Positions 32,330 to 43,662 of a stretch of 64,000 nucleotides of DNA are shown one piece after another. The notes under the pieces were generated by a model. The model ran no database searches and had not been told where the DNA came from. It saw only the letters and a program-made list of their open reading frames with translations. A program made the position numbers and the translations under genes. This stretch comes from Branchiostoma floridae (taxonomy: Eukaryota > Chordata > Leptocardii > Amphioxiformes > Branchiostomatidae). The stretch covers positions 26,773,278 to 26,837,277 of the forward strand of contig NC_049983.1 in NCBI RefSeq assembly GCF_000003815.2, given 5' to 3'. Each line of letters starts with the position of its first letter. Positions within the stretch are counted from its first letter, which is position 1.

Positions 32330-33060
32330 GTGGTGCATACCTAAACCTTGTTTAGCAGTTCTTTCAGTTTGTATGGATGCGAAGTTCACAATGTTAAGGA
32401 GGCCAAAGTCAAATTTCCTGGGCAGCATTTTTGAAGGCACATAACACAGGAATAAAGAATTGCTGGTCATTGAGACTACTGCAACTGATAGAATAAACCA
32501 TAAAGAACAGTCAGTGAAAATTTCAGACTCATACGATGTTGGGAAGTTGTATCTAATTGGCTTTGAAAATGGAAAAAAATACAATGTTTTGGTGTGATGT
32601 GTTGACCTGGGCCGGTGCCAGCTAGGGCGTCCCTGTGCACTCTCCCAGGGTCAAGGTCGGCGTCCTCACGGTTATGCAAAGGGATCCAAACCAACTGCGC
32701 AAGTACTGTTGCAGATCTGTTTCCTCTACCAAGTACAACACACAGGTTTTAGAATGTTTTATAAGTCTTCTGACCAGGTGTGCACTTCCAACTAAAGGCC
32801 GCTTCAACCTGAAGGATCGACTTCAGTGAGTTTTGTACATTTCTTCAGGACGCTGTCTCTTGGTAAGTAGTTTATTACAGGACTCTTCTGCTTGTAAGGA
32901 AAGCTTATTAAAATGCGTTGAGGAATTTGGGATTGTTACTGTAACAGTACACCGTGTATTTCTGTGAAAGTTTGTGGCATTTCTGACATAAATCAAACCT
33001 TTTCAGTGACAACTTGCTAGCTAAGAAATTCAATGTACTTGACCAATAATTATATTCAGA
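32330..33060 (+). promoter_or_regulatory. Promoter / first-exon module of gene 3
   Basis: Same type as gene 6 ('CGTCCCTGTGCACTCTCCC', 'CGGTTATGCAAAGGGATCC'). The noncoding exon contains 'GTGTGCACTTCCAACTAAAGG' and ends at 32862 (TCTCTTG|GTAAGT). The octamer core is changed to ATGCAAAG. Confidence 0.55.
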
Positions 33061-33140
33061 TGGCTGAATATATTCAGGAAATACAAATACGATTCCAAGG
33101 GCTCTGATTTGGGAGGTCTAACTAAAGACTAGCCTTACAG

Positions 33141-33193
33141 AAATTTTTCAAATGCATGTGATGACACTGGACAATGCAGGTTATCATTTGAGG
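33141..33193 (+). other. Predicted second noncoding exon, gene 3
   Basis: CCTTACAG acceptor and GAGG|GTAAGTG donor; same exon as at 27711-27764. Confidence 0.5.
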
Positions 33194-33694
33194 GTAAGTG
33201 ACTGTATCATAGTGTATGACTTGAAATTCTAACTCTTGAGATAATGACACATTTTGTTTCCTCGCCTTTTTTCCATATATTACTGGGGAAATATAACCGT
33301 GTTACCACACTTACATGTGGTTGGTTGGCATGTGGGCTGTACCACTGAAGCAGCTCAAGGGGTGGACCTTTGTTTCCAGTTTATAACTTCATAAAAATCA
33401 TGACTAAGGAAACTATTAGACAGTGCAAATTAGAATGATTCTTGTATAATTAATCTCGTCATGATCAACTTCCCATTTGGCAAAAAATATTTTCATGCAG
33501 TCAGTGGGAATTTGTATCTAAAAAGAAGACTTATGTCATAAACTTCTAGTATACATATTAAATGTATTATGTCATGACTGTATTGTAATGGTTTATACCC
33601 TAATTATCATGGCGGATATTTTCTGTCTAAAAAATATTGACTTAATGCTATATGTTTATAATCCTTCTTCCTGTACCAGGGCACACAGACCATC

Positions 33695-35587
33695 ATGGGT
33701 GAGAAGCTGCCAGCAATGCTGTTGTCCCTTCTGATCATCCTGAAGGTGTTTGGATCAACAGAAGCTTCCTGCAGCATACATGGTTCTTTCGCTGGCTGCA
33801 GCAACCAGAACCTCACCAGTGTTCCTCAGGACCTGCCAGCAGGCATCACTATAATTCACTTGGAGAACAACCTAATCACAACATTAAGTCATTCTGATTT
33901 CTCTCAGTATGGCAGCTTGACACATTTACATCTAGGCAACAATCATATTGCCACAGTCAATGGCCATGCATTCTATAACTTATATAACTATAATAATCAA
34001 TCACATTTGATTGATTTGTGGCTTTCTTCTAACCGCCTGTCAAACCTCAGTGCTGACATGTTCACATGGCTGACAAACTTGGAGGTCCTTTACTTGGACC
34101 ATAATGAGATCAGTGATATTCAGGCTGGAACTTTCAATTCAACACCAAAACTGGGACATTTGCAACTAGAACTGAATGAGTTAACACATCTCAGATCTGA
34201 CATGTTCACAGGGCTGGGGAACTTGAACAAGCTTCGCCTGGTCAACAATGAGATCAGTGATATTCAGGCTGGAACTTTCAAATCAATGCCAGGACTGACA
34301 GACTTGCACCTGAGTTATAACAAGTTAACAAACCTCAGATCTGACATGTTCATAGGGCTAGGAAACTTGGAGGCCCTTTGGCTTGCCAATAATGACATCA
34401 GTGATATTCAGGCTGGAACTTTCAGTTCAACACCACAACTGAAAATGATGTACCTGCCAAATAACAAGTTAACAAACCTCAGATCTGAAATGTTTACAGG
34501 GCTGGGAATCTTGGAGGACCTTTACTTAAACAATAATGAGATCAGTGATATTCAGGCTGGAACTTTCAATTCAACACCAAAACTGGGACATTTGCAGCTA
34601 GAAATGAATGAGTTAACACATCTCAGATCTGACATGTTCACAGGGCTGGGGAACTTGTACAGGCTTCGCCTGGACAACAATGAGATCAGTGATATTCAGG
34701 CTGGAACTTTCAAATCAATGCCAGGACTGACAGACTTGCCCCTGAGTTATAACAAGTTAACAAGCCTCAGATCTGACATGTTTACAGGGCTGGGGAAGGT
34801 GTCCCTTGACTTACAGAATAATGAGATCAGTGATATTCAGGCTGGAACTTTCAGTTCAACACCACAACTGAAAATGTTGTTCCTGCGGAATAACAAGTTA
34901 ACAAGCCTTAGATCGGACATGTTCACAGGGCTGGGAATCTTGCAGACCCTTTGGCTGAACAATAATGAGGTCAGTGATATTCAGGCTGGAACTTTCAATT
35001 CAATGCCACAACTTGTAGACTTGTACCTACAGAACAACAGACTTACAGTCCTAAATGCAGAGATGTTTGCAGAACTGTCAGCAATCAGTGTAAACATTGT
35101 CAACAGCCCAGAACCTTTTTTTGTCGAAGGTATTAACATCAACAACAACCCCTGGCAGTGTGACTGTAGGATGCTTCCCTTCAGGCAGAAGATGACTGGG
35201 TCTCATCCATTTGAAAACCAAATCATATGTGAAGGGCCAATCAATTTCTCATATGGGGTAAGGCTCAAAGATATCAGTCCTGAAGATCTGGTCTGTGAAG
35301 AGCCAGTAGCGGGCATAACTGGTAGAGTGGCACCAAACCAACCTCAACCTGCTCCCAGTTTCTCCCTCCCTGTTCTCATTGGCTCTGTGTGTGGCTCAGT
35401 AGCAGGTACTGTCCTCATTGTTACCATCATTCTCACAATCTGGCGCAAGAGGATGACCCGCCAGAACCCTCCCTCAGGCCCAACCTCTCCAGTTGCTTTC
35501 AGTAATGCCTCAGCAAATGTCACCATCAGTGGGCATGATCAGACAAAGCAGGGTGAGGCCGAGACCACAGGACTGGTGAATCCTTGA
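33695..35587 (+). CDS. LRR receptor gene 3 (long type), intact LRR transmembrane protein
   Basis: 630 aa and the best reference for the family. Exon starts at 33680 after CTGTACCAG; ATG in strong context. Signal peptide 1-24; LRRNT about 26-52; about 17 LRRs (54-480) as seven 48-residue units, three of which are a tandem block copy; LRRCT about 484-538 (NNPWQCDC… VCEEP); a short Pro-rich stalk; TM about 558-583; WRKR stop-transfer; 47-residue tail ending TTGLVNP with no tyrosine. The ectodomain matches genes 2 and 5, but the tail (SANVTISGHDQTKQGEAE) and the 3' flank match gene 4, so the gene looks chimeric. Expected role: cell-surface binding of protein or microbial ligands; ligand unknown. 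Confidence 0.92.
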   Translation: MGEKLPAMLLSLLIILKVFGSTEASCSIHGSFAGCSNQNLTSVPQDLPAGITIIHLENNLITTLSHSDFSQYGSLTHLHLGNNHIATVNGHAFYNLYNYNNQSHLIDLWLSSNRLSNLSADMFTWLTNLEVLYLDHNEISDIQAGTFNSTPKLGHLQLELNELTHLRSDMFTGLGNLNKLRLVNNEISDIQAGTFKSMPGLTDLHLSYNKLTNLRSDMFIGLGNLEALWLANNDISDIQAGTFSSTPQLKMMYLPNNKLTNLRSEMFTGLGILEDLYLNNNEISDIQAGTFNSTPKLGHLQLEMNELTHLRSDMFTGLGNLYRLRLDNNEISDIQAGTFKSMPGLTDLPLSYNKLTSLRSDMFTGLGKVSLDLQNNEISDIQAGTFSSTPQLKMLFLRNNKLTSLRSDMFTGLGILQTLWLNNNEVSDIQAGTFNSMPQLVDLYLQNNRLTVLNAEMFAELSAISVNIVNSPEPFFVEGININNNPWQCDCRMLPFRQKMTGSHPFENQIICEGPINFSYGVRLKDISPEDLVCEEPVAGITGRVAPNQPQPAPSFSLPVLIGSVCGSVAGTVLIVTIILTIWRKRMTRQNPPSGPTSPVAFSNASANVTISGHDQTKQGEAETTGLVNP

Positions 35588-36421
35588 ACGCCAGAAACTC
35601 AGAACACAGCCCAGGGCAACCTGCCTCCCGGGGACTTGAGTACAATTTTATTACCAACAAGCAAGACAGTGAATAGCAGTGCATTTTCTTAATTTGTCAT
35701 TTTTGTACTGAGTTATGTCATTATTCAAAGTATAATTTCCATATCTCAACGATTATTATGTTATTATATTTGTTACCATTTACACTATCATTAATATTCT
35801 TACAACAAATATGTTGTTATTATTTGTTATCACTTACTATCATATTATTCTCTGACCTATTATCATATTGTTATTACGGCCGCAATGAAGATTAGACATC
35901 CAGGTAATAAGATATGCCAAAAAGCAACTGGATATGATTTTGGAAACGGTCAGACGTTTCAGATGGTATCCACCATCTTTCGTCAGTGACACGGAAGAGA
36001 TCTGAAAGAAACTGTTGTTATTATTTTATGTGTAACATTATTATCATTTTCTGATTTGTTAACCTTACAATTATCATACATGTACATATAATAATTGTAG
36101 TGTTATATCATTGACTGTTAACTTTGATTGGGGGAGAACTAGGACAGGCCCCATGGCTCCCCCCCAGCACTTGTTCTTCTTTTTGCACTAAGTTTTGCTT
36201 TGTGTTTTTAAGATAAGTGAAGTAATAAATTTCAAATGACCTGACAGTGGTCAGACATGCAGGTTGGGTCATGAACTTTACTGATGGGAAAAAAATGTAA
36301 ACTAGTAATACAATAATCTATGATAACCGCAGTTGTACCGTTATATTTTATACATGTGCTTTTTACTGGAAATGCCCAATAGTCATTCCATTTACCATAA
36401 TCATGTTAGCAGCAGAGCATA

Positions 36422-37574
36422 ACCGACTTCGCAAAAGCTTTTGACAAAGTACCTCATGATCGCTTACTCCTAAAACTCCAAAATTATGGTATTAGGGGTA
36501 AGGTACTTCACTGGATCTCTAATTTTCTCAAAAATCGTAAACAAAGAGTGGTAGTTGGGGGAGAGCACTCAGAGTGGGCGGAGGTAGTCTCTGGAGTGCC
36601 CCAGGGTACCGTGCACGGACCACTACTGTTCTTAGTGTACATTAATGACTTAGCCGACAACCTCAACTCTAACATCCGTCTCTTTGCGGATGACTGCGTC
36701 ATCTACAGGGAGATAAACAGTGACAGAGATCACACCCTCTTACAAGAGGACATCAATACATTAGATACATGGCAAAACACATGGCAGATGAAATTACACC
36801 CGGACAAATGTTTTGTTATGCGTTATACCCACAAACGTAAACCTAAACTCTACGACTACAAACTAGGAAGTCATGTTCTAGCCGAGACTAACAACCACAA
36901 ATACTTAGGAGTCACACTCAACAACCAGCTCTCTTGGTCACAACACATACAGTACAGTGCTTCCAAGGCTAACAAGACGTTAGGCTTTGTGAGACGCAAT
37001 CTTTATAACTGCCCCAAATCAGTCAAAACAAATGCATATACATCCCTTGTTAGACCACATTTAGAGTATTCCAGCGCTGCCTGGGATCCATACCACAAAG
37101 AGCACATTGCTAAGTTAGAGTCCGTTCAAAAAAGAGCGGCCAGATTTGTCACAAATTCGTATCATAGTTATGATAGTGTCACTAAACTTGTCTCTGATTT
37201 GGGGTGGGATACTTTACGCAACAGAAGGACAGCAAATAGATTAACAATTTTACAGAAAGCAAGACACCATAAAGTAGCCCTACCGGTCGAAACTCATCTA
37301 AAGCCTGTACCGCGCCAATCGCGACACTCAAACCCAAATTCTTACAAGGCTCTACCTTTTCACAAAGACTGCTACAAACATTCCTTCTTCCCACAAACCG
37401 TGAGAGATTGGAACTCTCTACCATACGAGGTCACGGAGATCACAGACGCTCCAAAGTTCAAGGAGGCAGTTCTCCGACGCCTCAGGGGACATTAAGGCGC
37501 AGCACTCCCCCTGGACGCTTTGCCCCAACTGAGGGGCGTTGTCCAGTACTCAATCAAGATCAAGAGATCAAGAT
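36422..37574 (+). mobile_element. 5' truncated non-LTR retrotransposon (RT domain), copy 1
   Basis: From 36425 the frame reads DFAKAFDKVPHDRLLLKL…, then SGVPQGTVHGPLL and LFADDC (the A/D-D catalytic core of reverse transcriptase), YLGVTL…LSW and VRPHLEYSSAAWDPY, ending at TAA 37493-37495. These are CR1/L2/Jockey-type LINE signatures. The endonuclease and N-terminal RT are missing, so the copy is dead on arrival. Block X has uninterrupted 'GAGCATA|GGTCAATTA' here, which marks the insertion limits. The 3' end is a short ATCAAGA-rich repeat. Confidence 0.85.
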
Positions 37575-37731
37575 GGGTCAATTATTAGTTCCCTGTCGTT
37601 TGTTACTTACACAAGTTACATTATCGGTATTAAATCTGGGTTTTAGGTGAATTTCAGAAGCATTTTCTTCAAAGCCGTTAAAGAGAGTTCTTGTAGGCAA
37701 GACGTTCTGGAACTTAGATCACCAAGAAGTA

Positions 37732-37986
37732 CAGTGACAACAATTTTCTTCAATCAATTACTGTTTTGTAAAGGTACAGTACATACCTCCCAAATTTTCG
37801 ATGTCTACCAGCACATCTTCGTCAGGGGAATGACCTAGTCTCAGTTCTCGCGAGAGAACACAAAACTAGGTCAGGCTTGCTTGGATCATCTGCCCCCTCC
37901 CCCCGCCTCCTTGCGGGGGAAAATTTGGGAGGTATGTACTGTACCTTTACAAAACTGTCACTAATTGAAGAAAATTGTTGTAACTG
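37732..37986. mobile_element. mariner-like foldback MITE, copy 1
   Basis: 255 bp flanked by TA (37730-37731, 37987-37988). Arms of about 60 bp: left 'CAGTGACAACAATTTTC… ACATACCTCCCAAATTTT', right its reverse complement. The centre includes a GC-rich palindrome (CTCGCGAGAG). No ORF. The same element is at the equivalent position in the other Y block. Confidence 0.75.
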
Positions 37987-39179
37987 TATGCATACATGAC
38001 TGATGACCCTCTTCAACGACCAAGAAGTACATTTGTATAATGTGTCCGCCGCTATTGACTTTGGCTAGGCCAGCAGTTAAATCTTTAAAAAAAATGTACT
38101 CTTCTTGGCAGCAAATATTGGACAGTTTTCAAGCCACTGGCTGGGGTTAATGACCCCTTTCCCGAGAGCTTGTGGAAGAATATGCTCTAAGCTGTGTGGG
38201 CCATTCCAATTTCCGAGTCACCAATAGGAAGCCAGTACATGTATATGAATGGTAACCCAGCCAGCCATCAAGTCGATCCCACCATGGCACTTAGTGTAGG
38301 GCAGGCCGCTAGGGGCGCAATTTTAGTCAGGCTAGGTACAAGCAACCTTTAATAATCACAATAAACCCTATCAAAACCAAAGAAATTCTGTCTAATTTAC
38401 ACCAAATAATGTCCGATATGCGGGAGACGACATAGACTTTATGATACTTATGACTCCCTCCTGCAAAAGTGGTGTGTTCCTGACTCCTTAGTCATTCATT
38501 CTGTGAACAAGGGTGAACAGAGTCTGACCTAAAATGTAGACGGAGGAATAAGTCCCTGTATTGTTTAATCCAGTATTGGACGTAAAGTTAGCATTTTTCT
38601 ATAATCATATCCAAATTGTTGCTTTGTAGTTTCTTGATTCCTATCGCAAGATTTTGTCTGAACAGGACAGCAAACCCTACAGGAGTTCCTACCGGATTGC
38701 TTCCTAAGTTTTTGATCACTTCAGAAATAGTGGAAACAATCTACATGGAAATTATCGTCAGGTTTTAACCACGTTACTTGAATGCAGATTACATCATATT
38801 ATACAAATACTATCTAAAAAATCTACTTCACTACACACTTTTTACTAAAGCTATGCTGAATATTCCTACTAGTGGCATAAGCCCACATCAGGCATCATAA
38901 GAAAGGGAAAAGGTATAAAGCAAAAATGTGAAGAGCAATTTACAGTATAATGTCTATCACATATACGGTTTTGGCATTGATGAGTACACTAAGTGGATAT
39001 GGGCCAGTAAGTATTGCGTCTATATATATTGTAGTTATTGTATGGAATAATCTATAGGTAAAGGGGCTAGATAAGGCAGTATAATAGAAAACATCACAAG
39101 TCATTCCTTTTGGCGAGTGCTGTACACGTCATGCATATGGTGCATACCTAAAACTTGTTTAGCAGACAGTTCTTTCAAT

Positions 39180-39850
39180 TTGTATAGAAGCCAAGTTCAC
39201 AATGTTAGGGAGGCCAAAGTCAAATGTTCCTGGGCAGCATTTGTGAAGCCACATAACACAGGAATAAAGAACTGCTGGTCACTGAGACTGTTACAACTGA
39301 TAGAATATACCACAGAGAACAGTCAGTAAAAATTTCAAACTCATACAATGTCAGGAAGTTGCATTTTATTGGCTTTGGAAATTGGGAAAAAATGTTTTGG
39401 TTTGATGTGTTGACCTGGGCCTGTGCCAGCTCAGGCTGTACCAACTCTCCCAGGGTATGGGAACAGAGGGTTTAAGGTCATAGGTCAAGGTCGGCTTCCT
39501 CACGGATGTGCAAAACCAACTACGCAGCCAAGTACTGTACAGTTGCAGATCTGTTTGCCCCACCCCACAGGTTTTAGGGTGTTTTATACTTGACTTCCGA
39601 CCAGGTGGGCACTTTCAACTAAAGGCCACTTCATCCCGAAGAATCGACCAAGTCTTGTACTGTAACATTTCTTCAGGACTCTGTCTCTGGGTAAGTCTTC
39701 TGTTACAGGACTCTTATGATTGTTAAGTTGAAGCTTTAAATATCATTCAAATGTGGAATTTGGGATTGTTACAGTGACAGTGTATTTCTGTGCATTTCTG
39801 CCAACAACGTGACAACTTGTTAGCAATATTACATTCAGATGGCTGAATAT
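39180..39850 (+). promoter_or_regulatory. Promoter / first-exon module of gene 4
   Basis: Near-identical to the gene 2 module. Noncoding exon ends at 39690 (TCTCTGG|GTAAGT). A short deletion removes the bases after 'GGATGTGCAAA' that gene 2 keeps. Confidence 0.55.
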
Positions 39851-39922
39851 ATTTAACGTTAGGAAATTACAAATACCATTCCAAGGGCTCTGAAGAGTCT
39901 AACTAAAAATTAAGCCTTACAG

Positions 39923-39975
39923 AAATTCTTGCAAATGCATGTGATGACACTGGACAATGCAGGTTATCATTTGGG
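39923..39975 (+). other. Predicted second noncoding exon, gene 4
   Basis: CCTTACAG acceptor and TTGG|GGTAAGTG donor region, as in genes 2 and 3. Confidence 0.45.
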
Positions 39976-40485
39976 GTAAGTGACTGTATCATAGTGTATG
40001 ACTTGAAATTCTAACTCTTGAGATAATGACACATAAATTTGTTTCCTCGCCTTTTTTCCATATATTTACTGGGGAAATATAACCGTGTTACCACACTTAC
40101 ATGTGGTTGGTTGGCATGTGGGCAGTACCATTGCAGCAGCTCAAGGGGTGGACCTTTTTTTCCAGTTTATAACTTCATAAAAATCATGACTAAGGAAACT
40201 ATTAGACAGTGCAAATTAGAATAATTCTTGTATAATTAATCTCGTCATGATCAACTTCCCATTTGGCAAAAAATATTGTCATGCAGTCAGTGGGAATTTG
40301 TGTCTAAAAAGAAGACTTATGTCATAAACTTCTAGTATACAATGTCATATCAAATGTATTATGTCATGACTGTATTGTAATGGTTTATACCCTAATTATC
40401 ATGGTGGATATTTTCTGTAAACAAATATTGACTTAATGCTATAAGTTTATAATCCTTCTTCTTGTACCAGGGCACAGAGACCATC

Positions 40486-41793
40486 ATGGGTGAGAAGCTG
40501 CCAGGGATGCTGTTATCCCTTCTGATCATCCTGAAGGTGTTTGGATCAACAGAAGCTTCCTGCACCATGAGCATTTCAGGTTCTACTGCTTACTGCCGAA
40601 ACCGGGGCCTGACCAGTGTTCCTCAGAACCTGCCGACAGGCATCAAGTACCTTGATTTGTATAATAATCTAATCACAACATTAAGTCAATCTGATTTCTC
40701 ACGGTATGGGAACTTGACGCATTTATATCTGTCAAAAAATCATATTACCACAGTCAATGGTCGTGCATTCTGTAACTTATATAACTACAATAATCAATCA
40801 GATTTTGCTGAGTTGTCGCTTTCTTTTAACCACCTGTCAAACCTCAGAGCTGACATGTTCACATGGCTGGCGAACTTGGAGTTCCTTCACTTGAAAAATA
40901 ATGAGATCAGTGATATTCAGGCTGGGACTTTCAATTCAACACCAGAACTGATATCGTTATGGCTGTATTATAACAAGTTAACAAACCTCAGATCTGACAT
41001 GTTCACAGGGCTGGGAAACTTGGAGACCCTTTACCTGAGCAATAATGAGATCAGTGACATTCTGGCTGGGACTTTCAGTTCAACACCACAACTGACATCG
41101 TTGTACCTGAATAACAACAAAATAACAAACCTTAGATTGGACATGTTCAGAGGGCTGGGAATCTTGGAGACCCTTTGGCTGCACAATAATGAGATCAGTG
41201 ATATTCAGGCTGGAACTTTCAATTCAATGCCACAACTTGTAATCTTGGACCTACAGAACAACAGACTTACAGTCCTAAATGCAGAGATGTTTGCAGAACT
41301 GTCAGCAATCAGTGTAAACATTGCCAACCGCACAAAACTTTTTTCTTTCGAAGGTTTCATTTATCTTAACATCAACAACAACCCCTGGCAGTGTGACTGT
41401 AGGATGCTTCCCTGCAGGCAGAAGATGACTGGGTCTCATCCATTTGAAAACCAAATCCTTTGTGAAGGGCCCAGCAATTTCCGTGGGGTAAGGCTCAAAG
41501 ATATCAGTCCTGAAGATCTGATCTGTGAAGAGCCAGGAGTACCAAAACAATCTCAACCTGCTCCCAGTTTCTCCCTCCCTGTTCTCATTGGCTCTGTGTG
41601 TGGTGCAGTAGCAGGTACTGTCCTTGTTGGCACCATCATTCTCATAATCTGGTGCAAGAGGAAGACCCAGAACCCTCCCTCTGACCCAAACAACCCAGTT
41701 GCTTTCAGTAATACCTCAGCAAATGTCACCATCAGTGGGCATGATCAGACAAAGCAGGGTGAGGCCGACACCACAGGACTGGTGAATCCTTGA
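40486..41793 (+). CDS. LRR receptor gene 4 (short type), intact LRR transmembrane protein
   Basis: 435 aa from the ATG at 40486; the exon begins at 40471 after TTGTACCAG. Signal peptide 1-24, LRRNT, about nine LRRs with three NEISDI units, LRRCT about 298-350, TM about 364-389, CKRK, 46-residue tail ending TTGLVNP. The LRRCT reads RMLPCRQ where genes 1, 3 and 5 have RMLPF, adding one cysteine beyond the usual four. Compared with gene 3 it lacks four 48-residue units and diverges in the first LRRs, so its binding face should differ. The 3' flank carries a piggyBac-like element just before the poly(A) signal. Confidence 0.92.
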   Translation: MGEKLPGMLLSLLIILKVFGSTEASCTMSISGSTAYCRNRGLTSVPQNLPTGIKYLDLYNNLITTLSQSDFSRYGNLTHLYLSKNHITTVNGRAFCNLYNYNNQSDFAELSLSFNHLSNLRADMFTWLANLEFLHLKNNEISDIQAGTFNSTPELISLWLYYNKLTNLRSDMFTGLGNLETLYLSNNEISDILAGTFSSTPQLTSLYLNNNKITNLRLDMFRGLGILETLWLHNNEISDIQAGTFNSMPQLVILDLQNNRLTVLNAEMFAELSAISVNIANRTKLFSFEGFIYLNINNNPWQCDCRMLPCRQKMTGSHPFENQILCEGPSNFRGVRLKDISPEDLICEEPGVPKQSQPAPSFSLPVLIGSVCGAVAGTVLVGTIILIIWCKRKTQNPPSDPNNPVAFSNTSANVTISGHDQTKQGEADTTGLVNP

Positions 41794-42417
41794 ACGCCAG
41801 AAACTCAGAACACAGCCCAGGGCAACCTGCCTCCCGGGGACTTGAGTACAATTTTATTACCAACAAGCAAGACAGTGAATAGCAGTGCATTTTCTTAATT
41901 TGTCATTTTTGTACTGAGTTATGTCATTATTCAAAGTATAATTTCCATATCTCAACGATTATTATGTTATTATATTTGTTACCATTTACACTATCATTAA
42001 TATTCTTACAACAAATATGTTGTTATTATTTGTTATCACTTACTATCATATTATTCTCTGACCTATTATCATATTGTTATTACAGCCGCAATGAAGATTA
42101 GACATCCAGGTAATAAGATATGCCAAAAAGCAACTGGATATGATTTTGGAAACGGTCAGACGTTTCAGATGGTATCCACCATCTTTCGTCAGTGACACGG
42201 AAGAGATCTGAAAGAAACTGTTGTTATTATTTTATGTGTAACATTATTATCATTTTCTGATTTGTTAACCTTACAATTATCATACATGTACATAATAATT
42301 GTAGTGTTATATCATTGACTGTTAACTTTGATTGGGGGAGAACTAGGACAGGCCCCATGGCTCCCCCCCCCAGCACTTGTTCTTCTTTTTGCACTAAGTT
42401 TTGCTTTGTGTTTTTAA

Positions 42418-43450
42418 CCCTTGCCAAACTGGTCTGGAATGCCGCTTTAAGGCCGCATTATATGCTCCTCAACAGAGCATTTTCAGCATTAACCGGGCAC
42501 TAAGTTGTTTCCCACTGGACATTGCATTAATGCCGAGTTGAGGCTGGGCCCATTAATCATCACTTATCATCTGGGTATTTCCCTGAGTGCAGGAGAGGCC
42601 AGTACCCCACCCCTGACAGCTAGCTAGTGGGGGTGGTCACGCCACATTATGCCTCAGGAGTACTTGTCTTGCCACCCTTCCAAAACACATGTGCCTGAAA
42701 TAGGATCTATTCCAGGTCTTTTCTTCCTCCTCTCTTCAAAGAGAATTAAACTATGTGTACTATGGTAACTTTAAATGCTGACATACAGGTCCTGCAACAT
42801 TTTGTAATCTTTAACAATAATGAATGAATGAATGACCTTTATTGTACATCTGTGCTCAAACAAGCTAAGTACAGGTCGTAGCGTTAGTGATAAGGTACAA
42901 TTTTGATATAAGAAAAAGGTATCTTATCACCTCTACATATGCTAATACATTCTTAAGTATGTACAAGTCTGTTGCAAGTCTGCCTTGGATGACCCAGTCA
43001 CTAAAAGGTCAACTGTCTTTCCTTTCACCTCCTACAACATGTCCTGCTGTGATTTAGCAGTCAGCCTGGCAGAAAATGTGAGGAAAAGCAAAAGCCAGTC
43101 TGTATGATTCAGTCAGACCAAATGAAACAGTGTCAGATACCCTGTGCCTATGTAGTCACTGTGTTCCCAGTTCCCAACAAGAAAACAATGATAAGGTGGC
43201 TGGGAATTAACCCATGTACCAGTTGTTAATGTACGGGTCAACCGTAACTAATAGCTGTGGCAGAGAGCATTAATGCTCTTGTAATGCTCACTAATTGGCT
43301 CAAGACACTGCCTGGCTGACAGTAGAGGGAGGGGTACATAGACAGCTATAATAGGCGCGAAATCACCATGGCAGAGTGCCCTATGCTGGCCTTAATGCTG
43401 GTATAATGTTTCTGGCCTTAAAGCGGCATTCCAGACCAGTTTGGCAAGGG
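42418..43450. mobile_element. Non-autonomous piggyBac-like element in the 3' UTR of gene 4
   Basis: Perfect ~37-bp terminal inverted repeats, beginning CCCTTGCCAAACTGG and ending CCAGTTTGGCAAGGG. The other Y block gives the empty site (GTTTTTAAGATAAG, 36205-36218). The left flank ends TTAA; the right flank begins AAGATAAG, so the right TTAA has lost TT, or the duplication is only AA. A reverse-oriented LINE tail ((TGAA)n then 'CCTTTATTGTAC') is nested at about 42822. No transposase ORF. Confidence 0.8.
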
Positions 43451-43464
43451 AAGATAAGTGAAGT

Positions 43465-43470
43465 AATAAA
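43465..43470 (+). terminator. Candidate poly(A) signal, gene 4
   Basis: AATAAA equivalent to 36224-36229 of gene 3, now separated from the gene 4 stop codon by the 1,033-bp insert that ends 14 bp upstream. Confidence 0.45.
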
Positions 43471-43662
43471 TTTCAAATGACCTGACAGTGGTCAGACATG
43501 CAGGTTGGGTCATGAACTTTACTGATGGGAAAAAAATGTAAACTAGTAATACAATAATCTATGGTAACCGCAGTTGTACCGTTATATTTTATACATGTGC
43601 TTTTTACTGGAAATGCCCAATAGTCATTCCATTTACCATAATCATGTTAGCAGCAGAGCATA

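Larger units (their letters stand above)
30158..33620. repeat. Intergenic block X, copy 1 (between genes 2 and 3)
   Basis: Nearly identical in order and sequence to 49575-52985. It holds the 3' UTR of gene 2, an AATAAA at 30659-30664, and the promoter of gene 3 at its right end. It is also a diverged relative of block Y, sharing 'GGCTGGGGTTAATGACCCC' and 'CCCGAGAGCTTGTGGAA', but lacks the LINE and mariner-like inserts and so shows the pre-insertion state. Confidence 0.85.
35588..40440. repeat. Intergenic block Y, copy 1 (between genes 3 and 4)
   Basis: Matches 41794-47640 apart from the 1,033-bp piggyBac-like insert in copy 2 and a diverged right end. It contains the 3' UTR (AATAAA at 36224-36229), one arm of the 8455-8613 foldback family near 35925, a 5' truncated LINE, a mariner-like foldback and the promoter of gene 4. 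Confidence 0.85.

Noticed and set aside
40462-40485. Start of gene 4 at a TTG codon (MYQGTETI…)
   Set aside because: TTG is not a plausible start here and the bases overlap the splice acceptor; 40486 matches the other genes.
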